Of a stretch of 11,125 nt of DNA, positions 7,134-11,125 are shown piece after piece; within the stretch, counting starts at the first letter, position 1, and each line of letters starts with the position of its first letter. The notes under the pieces were generated by a model, which was not told the DNA's origin, made no database searches, and was given only the letters and a program-made list of their open reading frames with translations. This DNA is from Flavobacteriaceae bacterium (GTDB lineage: Bacteria; Bacteroidota; Bacteroidia; Flavobacteriales; Flavobacteriaceae): positions 1,950 through 13,074 of the forward strand of contig NZAX01000011.1 in NCBI GenBank assembly GCA_002687665.1, read 5' to 3'. Both the position numbers and the translations under genes were made by a program.

Positions 7134-7610
7134 ATGAGAAAAAGACAAGCAAAGAAACGCCCCCTGCTGCCTGATCCTAAATTCAATGACCAATTGGTCA
7201 CTCGTTTCGTAAATATGTTGATGTGGGATGGCAAAAAATCTACAGCATTCAATATTTTTTATGATGCCATAGAAATTGTAGAAGAGCGGAATCAAGATGA
7301 AGATAAAACATCTTTGGAATTGTGGAAAGATGCCTTGTCCAATGTAATGCCTCACGTCGAGGTTAGGAGTAGAAGGGTAGGAGGTGCTACTTTTCAAATA
7401 CCAATGCAAATTCGCCCTGATCGAAAAGTTTCCCTTGCTATGAAGTGGTTAATTACTGCTGCTCGCAAGCGAAATGAAAAATCGATGGCACTCCGTCTTG
7501 CCCAAGAGGTTCTAGCTGCAGCAAAAGAAGAAGGCGCTGCTGTGAAAAAAAGAGTGGACACCCACAAAATGGCCGAGGCCAATAAAGCATTCTCACACTT
7601 TAGATTTTAA
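7134..7610 (+). CDS. rpsG: Small ribosomal subunit protein S7
   Basis: The 158-residue product has the expected S7 length. It begins [15 protein letters not shown] and carries the family block around [16 protein letters not shown] (83-98), followed by [19 protein letters not shown]. It ends in [14 protein letters not shown], a normal S7 tail. S7 nucleates assembly of the 30S head by binding the 3' major domain of 16S rRNA, and lines the E site. It follows rpsL by 23 nt and precedes fusA by 6 nt, the standard str-operon order. In E. coli S7 represses its own operon by binding the rpsL-rpsG spacer; the spacer here is only 23 nt and shows no comparable structure, so that mechanism is probably absent. 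Confidence 0.99.
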   Translation: MRKRQAKKRPLLPDPKFNDQLVTRFVNMLMWDGKKSTAFNIFYDAIEIVEERNQDEDKTSLELWKDALSNVMPHVEVRSRRVGGATFQIPMQIRPDRKVSLAMKWLITAARKRNEKSMALRLAQEVLAAAKEEGAAVKKRVDTHKMAEANKAFSHFRF

Positions 7611-7616
7611 TCAATA

Positions 7617-9743
7617 ATGTCAAGGGACTTAAAATATACTCGAAACATAGGTATCGCTGCCCACATTGATGCAGGAAAAACAACTACCACTGAAAGGATA
7701 CTGTTTTACACTGGTGTGAGTCACAAAATTGGAGAAGTGCATGACGGTGCGGCCACAATGGACTGGATGGAGCAAGAACAAGAAAGAGGGATCACCATCA
7801 CATCTGCTGCTACGACTTGTACTTGGGAATTTCCAACTGAACAAGGCAAACCCACAGCAGACGCAAAAAGCTATCACTTTAATATAATTGATACCCCCGG
7901 TCACGTCGATTTCACGGTTGAGGTAAACCGATCACTCCGAGTACTGGATGGATTGGTTTTTTTATTTTCTGCGGTTGATGGTGTTGAACCACAGTCAGAG
8001 ACTAATTGGCGTTTAGCGGATAATTACAAAGTACCTCGAATTGGGTTTGTAAACAAAATGGATAGACAAGGATCTAACTTTCTAAACGTTTGTCAGCAAG
8101 TCAAAGATATGCTCAAGTCTAATGCAGTTCCAATTGTATTGAATATTGGAGACGAGGAAGATTTTAAAGGGATCGTTGATCTGGTGAAAAACCGAGCTAT
8201 TGTTTGGCACGATGATAACTTTGGATCAACTTTTGACGTTATTGATATTCCAGAGGATTTAAAAGATGAAGCAGACTCACTTAGAGGACAGTTGATTGAG
8301 GCTGTCGCTGAATATGATGAAAACCTCTTAGAAAAATATTTTGAAGATCCAGATTCTATCACTGAGGATGAAGTTCATAATGCCCTAAGGGCAGCAACTC
8401 AAGAAATGAGTATAATTCCTATGATTTGTGGTTCTTCATTCAAAAATAAAGGGGTGCAGTTTTTGTTGGATGCTGTATGCCGATATTTGCCTTCTCCTGA
8501 AGACAAAGAGGGTATTGTGGGTACAGATCCTGTCAAAGGTAATGAAATAACCAGAAAACCTTTGGTCAGTGAGCCATTTGCAGCCCTGGCATTCAAAATT
8601 GCTACCGACCCTTATGTGGGGCGTCTGGCGTTTTTTAGAGCCTATTCAGGAAGGCTTGATGCTGGATCTTATGTGTTAAATAACCGTACTGATAAAAAAG
8701 AGCGAATTTCCCGCATCTATCAAATGCATTCCAACAAACAAAATGCTATTGATTTTATTGAGGCAGGTGACATTGGTGCTGCAGTTGGATTCAAAGATAT
8801 TAAAACAGGGGATACTCTTTCCGCTGAGAAATCTCCTATCATACTTGAAAGTATGGACTTCCCTGATCCTGTGATAGGTATTGCTGTTGAGCCAAAAACC
8901 AAAGCTGATATAGATAAGCTTGGAATGTCATTGGCTAAATTGGCTGAAGAAGATCCCACTTTCCAAGTAAAAACTGATGAGTCCTCTGGTCAGACCGTGA
9001 TCTCTGGAATGGGAGAATTGCATTTGGACATTATCATTGACCGTTTGAGACGAGAGTTCAAGGTGGAGGTTAACCAAGGAGAACCTCAAGTGGAATACAA
9101 AGAAGCACTTACGGCCGTGGCTGATCATCGTGAGGTATACAAAAAACAAACTGGTGGCCGTGGTAAATTCGCAGATATCGTATTTACACTTGAACCTGCG
9201 GAGGAAGGAAAAGTAGGATTAGAGTTTATCAATGAAATTAAAGGGGGTAATATCCCTAAAGAATACATTCCCTCTGTGGAGAAGGGATTTAGAGATTCTA
9301 TGAAAAACGGGCCTTTAGCAGGGTTTGAAGTGGATTCTATGAAAGTAACTCTGAAGGATGGATCTTTCCACCCAGTGGATTCTGATTCTCTCTCTTTTGA
9401 ACTTGCAGCAAAACTAGGATTTAAAGAGTCAGCAAGAGCTGCTCGAGCTGTAATCATGGAACCCATTATGAAGCTCGAAGTTCTAACTCCTGAGGAAAAC
9501 ATGGGAGACATAGTAGGAGATTTAAACCGACGAAGAGGACAAGTAAACTCTATGGATGACAGAGCTGGATCAAAAGTCGTTAAGGCAGAAGTCCCATTGT
9601 CTGAAATGTTTGGATATGTAACTTCTTTGAGAACTCTCTCTTCAGGTCGTGCTACCTCAACTATGGAATTTGATCACTATGCGGAGACACCGACTAACAT
9701 TTCTGAAGGTGTTATCGCTGAAATTAAAGGGAATAATTCATAA
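7617..9743 (+). CDS. fusA: Translation elongation factor G (EF-G)
   Basis: The 708-residue product is a complete EF-G, the cytoplasmic GTPase that drives tRNA-mRNA translocation and, with RRF, ribosome recycling. GTPase motifs: G1 AHIDAGKT (15-22), G2 RGIT (57-60), G3 DTPGH (92-96, catalytic H96), G4 NKMD (146-149) and G5 CGSSFKNKG (271-279). Domain II is about 315-410, domain III includes [10 protein letters not shown] (463-472), domain IV carries the tip loop GSFHPVDSD (582-590, H585), and domain V runs to the C-terminus. H469 in GELHLDI, the counterpart of a frequent fusidic-acid-resistance position, is unchanged. Between G2 and G3 there is a short extra segment (about 70-86, [16 protein letters not shown]) that makes the protein slightly longer than E. 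coli EF-G; I believe it is common in this phylum. It lies 6 nt after rpsG and is followed by rpsJ rather than tuf. Confidence 0.99.
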   Translation: MSRDLKYTRNIGIAAHIDAGKTTTTERILFYTGVSHKIGEVHDGAATMDWMEQEQERGITITSAATTCTWEFPTEQGKPTADAKSYHFNIIDTPGHVDFTVEVNRSLRVLDGLVFLFSAVDGVEPQSETNWRLADNYKVPRIGFVNKMDRQGSNFLNVCQQVKDMLKSNAVPIVLNIGDEEDFKGIVDLVKNRAIVWHDDNFGSTFDVIDIPEDLKDEADSLRGQLIEAVAEYDENLLEKYFEDPDSITEDEVHNALRAATQEMSIIPMICGSSFKNKGVQFLLDAVCRYLPSPEDKEGIVGTDPVKGNEITRKPLVSEPFAALAFKIATDPYVGRLAFFRAYSGRLDAGSYVLNNRTDKKERISRIYQMHSNKQNAIDFIEAGDIGAAVGFKDIKTGDTLSAEKSPIILESMDFPDPVIGIAVEPKTKADIDKLGMSLAKLAEEDPTFQVKTDESSGQTVISGMGELHLDIIIDRLRREFKVEVNQGEPQVEYKEALTAVADHREVYKKQTGGRGKFADIVFTLEPAEEGKVGLEFINEIKGGNIPKEYIPSVEKGFRDSMKNGPLAGFEVDSMKVTLKDGSFHPVDSDSLSFELAAKLGFKESARAARAVIMEPIMKLEVLTPEENMGDIVGDLNRRRGQVNSMDDRAGSKVVKAEVPLSEMFGYVTSLRTLSSGRATSTMEFDHYAETPTNISEGVIAEIKGNNS

Positions 9744-9753
9744 AGCTTAAATA

Positions 9754-10059
9754 ATGAGCCAAAAAATCAGAATAAAATTAAAATCCTATGACCACAACTT
9801 GGTGGACAAGTCTGCAGATAAAATTGTAAAGACTGTTAAAACTACTGGTGCTGTGGTGACAGGTCCTATTCCTTTGCCTACACACAAGAAAATTTTTACA
9901 GTATTGCGTTCTCCACACGTAAATAAAAAATCTAGAGAACAATTCAAGTTACATTCATACAAGCGATTGCTGGACATTTATAGTTCCTCATCAAAAACTA
10001 TTGATGCTTTGATGAAGTTAGAATTACCCAGTGGCGTGGAAGTAGAAATAAAAGTATAA
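9754..10059 (+). CDS. rpsJ: Small ribosomal subunit protein S10 (NusE)
   Basis: The 101-residue product has the normal S10 length. It starts [20 protein letters not shown] and contains the conserved GPIPLPTHK (37-45) and [21 protein letters not shown] (51-71) blocks. The latter spans the extended loop that reaches into the 30S head. S10 also acts as NusE, binding NusB in transcription antitermination and NusG in transcription-translation coupling; this is known for the family. It is normally the first gene of the S10 operon. Here it follows fusA by only 10 nt with no promoter between, so the str and S10 operons are joined. There is no Shine-Dalgarno sequence before the ATG. Confidence 0.99.
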   Translation: MSQKIRIKLKSYDHNLVDKSADKIVKTVKTTGAVVTGPIPLPTHKKIFTVLRSPHVNKKSREQFKLHSYKRLLDIYSSSSKTIDALMKLELPSGVEVEIKV

Positions 10060-10077
10060 TTATTAAACAATAAATAA

Positions 10078-10695
10078 ATGTCTGGGTTAATAGGAAGAAA
10101 AATCGGCATGACCAGTCTCTTTAACGAAAAAGGGAAAAACGTACCTTGTACGGTATTAGAGGTTGGACCATGTGTGGTTACCCAAGTCAGAACCAAAGCT
10201 GTTGATGGGTATGATGCGCTTCAACTGGGTTTCGATGACAAGCCGGAAAGAAAGGTCACAAATGCTGCAAAAGGGCATTTCAAGAAATCAAATACTACTC
10301 CCAAGAAAAAGCTCGTCGAATTCCGGAACTTTGAAGAAGAATTCAAATTAGGAGATACAATAACTGTTGATCATTTTAAAGAAGGGGAATTTGTCGATGT
10401 ATCAGGTACATCCAAAGGAAAAGGATTCCAAGGGGTCGTGAAGCGTCATGGATTTGCCGGGGTTGGTCAGGCTACACACGGTCAGCACAACCGTTTGAGA
10501 GCACCGGGTTCTATCGGTGCAGCCTCTTATCCCGCACGTGTATTCAAGGGTATGCGCATGGCTGGTCAGACTGGAAATGAAAAAGTTAAAGTGCAAAATC
10601 TTTCTGTTGTTAAGGTTGTCACTGAAAAGAATCTTTTGGTGGTCAAAGGCTGTGTTCCGGGTCACAAAAATTCATATGTAATTGTTCAGAAATAA
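10078..10695 (+). CDS. rplC: Large ribosomal subunit protein L3
   Basis: The 205-residue product is a full L3. It starts [19 protein letters not shown] and contains the loop region [17 protein letters not shown] (110-126), then [20 protein letters not shown] and [13 protein letters not shown]3 binds the 3' domain of 23S rRNA, starts 50S assembly and reaches the peptidyl-transferase centre. The glutamine that PrmB methylates in E. coli (within GSIGQ) is an alanine here (GSIGAAS), so that modification cannot occur at this site; this appears usual outside the Proteobacteria. The gene follows rpsJ by 18 nt, and its TAA stop shares one base with the rplD ATG (TAATG), suggesting translational coupling. 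Confidence 0.99.
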   Translation: MSGLIGRKIGMTSLFNEKGKNVPCTVLEVGPCVVTQVRTKAVDGYDALQLGFDDKPERKVTNAAKGHFKKSNTTPKKKLVEFRNFEEEFKLGDTITVDHFKEGEFVDVSGTSKGKGFQGVVKRHGFAGVGQATHGQHNRLRAPGSIGAASYPARVFKGMRMAGQTGNEKVKVQNLSVVKVVTEKNLLVVKGCVPGHKNSYVIVQK

Positions 10696-11125
10696 TGGAA
10701 TTATCGGTACTTAATAATAAAGGGAAAGAGACCGGCAGAAAGGTCAAGTTGAATCCTCAGGTTTTTGGCATTGATCCTAATAATCATGCCATATATTTGG
10801 ATGTGAAACAACATTTGGCTAACAAACGACAAGGAACTCACAAGACTAAGGAAAGGTCTGAAGTTGTGGGTAGTACCCGTAAAATCAAAAAGCAAAAGGG
10901 AACAGGTACCGCTCGAGCAGGAAGTATTAAGAATCCTATCTTTCGCGGAGGAGGCAGAATATTTGGCCCTGTTCCAAGAGACTACAACCAGAAAGTCAAT
11001 AAAAAAGTTAAGAGACTTGCAAGAAAATCTGCATTGAGTATTAAAGCAAAGCAAAAGAGCATTATGATTGTTGAGGATTTTCAAATGGATTCACCTAAAA
11101 CTTCTTTATACAATGATTTACTTCA
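10695..11125 (+). CDS. rplD: Large ribosomal subunit protein L4, 3' end cut by window edge
   Basis: Translating from the ATG at 10695 gives 143 codons with no stop before the window edge; L4 is usually about 205-210 residues, so about a third is missing. The N-terminus [19 protein letters not shown], the block [20 protein letters not shown] (33-52) and the rRNA-binding extended loop [15 protein letters not shown] (63-77) with [10 protein letters not shown] are typical of L4. L4 binds 23S rRNA early in assembly, and its loop lines the polypeptide exit tunnel; changes in the [11 protein letters not shown] loop are known to give macrolide resistance elsewhere, and none is evident here. In E. coli L4 also represses the S10 operon through the rpsJ leader, but here no separate S10 leader exists. 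It overlaps the rplC stop by one base. Confidence 0.98.
   Translation, partial: MELSVLNNKGKETGRKVKLNPQVFGIDPNNHAIYLDVKQHLANKRQGTHKTKERSEVVGSTRKIKKQKGTGTARAGSIKNPIFRGGGRIFGPVPRDYNQKVNKKVKRLARKSALSIKAKQKSIMIVEDFQMDSPKTSLYNDLL

Noticed and set aside
9125..9511. Minus-strand ORF of 128 codons inside fusA
   Set aside because: It is fully antisense to conserved EF-G domains III-V and its serine-rich translation has no family resemblance.
10701..11084. Minus-strand ORF of 127 codons opposite rplD
   Set aside because: The plus strand clearly encodes L4 in this stretch; the antisense translation resembles nothing known to me.
1..11125. CRISPR arrays, tRNA/rRNA genes, insertion sequences, integrase or phage genes
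   Set aside because: I read for spaced direct repeats, cloverleaf-like segments, terminal inverted repeats and transposase motifs and saw none.

Overview
The window looks like a chromosomal segment from a member of the Bacteroidota, most plausibly the Cytophagales/Cyclobacteriaceae side, although the exact rank is an inference. Four things point there: a SusC/SusD outer-membrane pair; promoters of the Bacteroidota type (TTTG, a 20-nt spacer, then TAnnTTTG); A/T-rich start contexts with no Shine-Dalgarno sequence at any of the ten genes; and a fused str-S10 ribosomal operon that runs fusA directly into rpsJ with no tuf gene.

Left part, minus strand (1-6381). Reading in the direction of transcription, susC (3271-6381) is followed after 10 nt by susD (1845-3260). 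A gap of about 200 nt follows, then rlmB (911-1645, 23S rRNA 2'-O-ribose methyltransferase), and 11 nt later rarA (AAA+ replication-fork/recombination ATPase), whose 3' end lies beyond position 1. SusC and SusD together form a TonB-dependent 'pedal-bin' importer for an unknown oligomeric nutrient. No degradative enzyme, sigma/anti-sigma pair or sensor accompanies them here, so the substrate cannot be named. rlmB and rarA look like a two-gene housekeeping unit.

Centre (6382-6735). This is a divergent, very A/T-rich intergenic region of 354 nt. It carries a strong match to the Bacteroidota promoter for the ribosomal operon, a perfect -7 element on the other strand for susC, and a 13-nt palindrome in between.

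Right part, plus strand (6736-11125). rpsL (S12), rpsG (S7), fusA (EF-G), rpsJ (S10), rplC (L3) and the first 143 codons of rplD (L4) form one tightly packed operon with gaps of 23, 6, 10 and 18 nt and then a 1-nt overlap. The rest of the S10/spc/alpha cluster presumably continues to the right.

Overall this is ordinary core-genome content with an orphan nutrient importer inserted beside the ribosomal operon. I found no strong case for an undescribed system. The observations most worth checking are small: two mutually exclusive hairpins in the short rpsL leader, a 13-codon upstream ORF whose stop overlaps the rlmB start, and the palindrome in the divergent promoter region.
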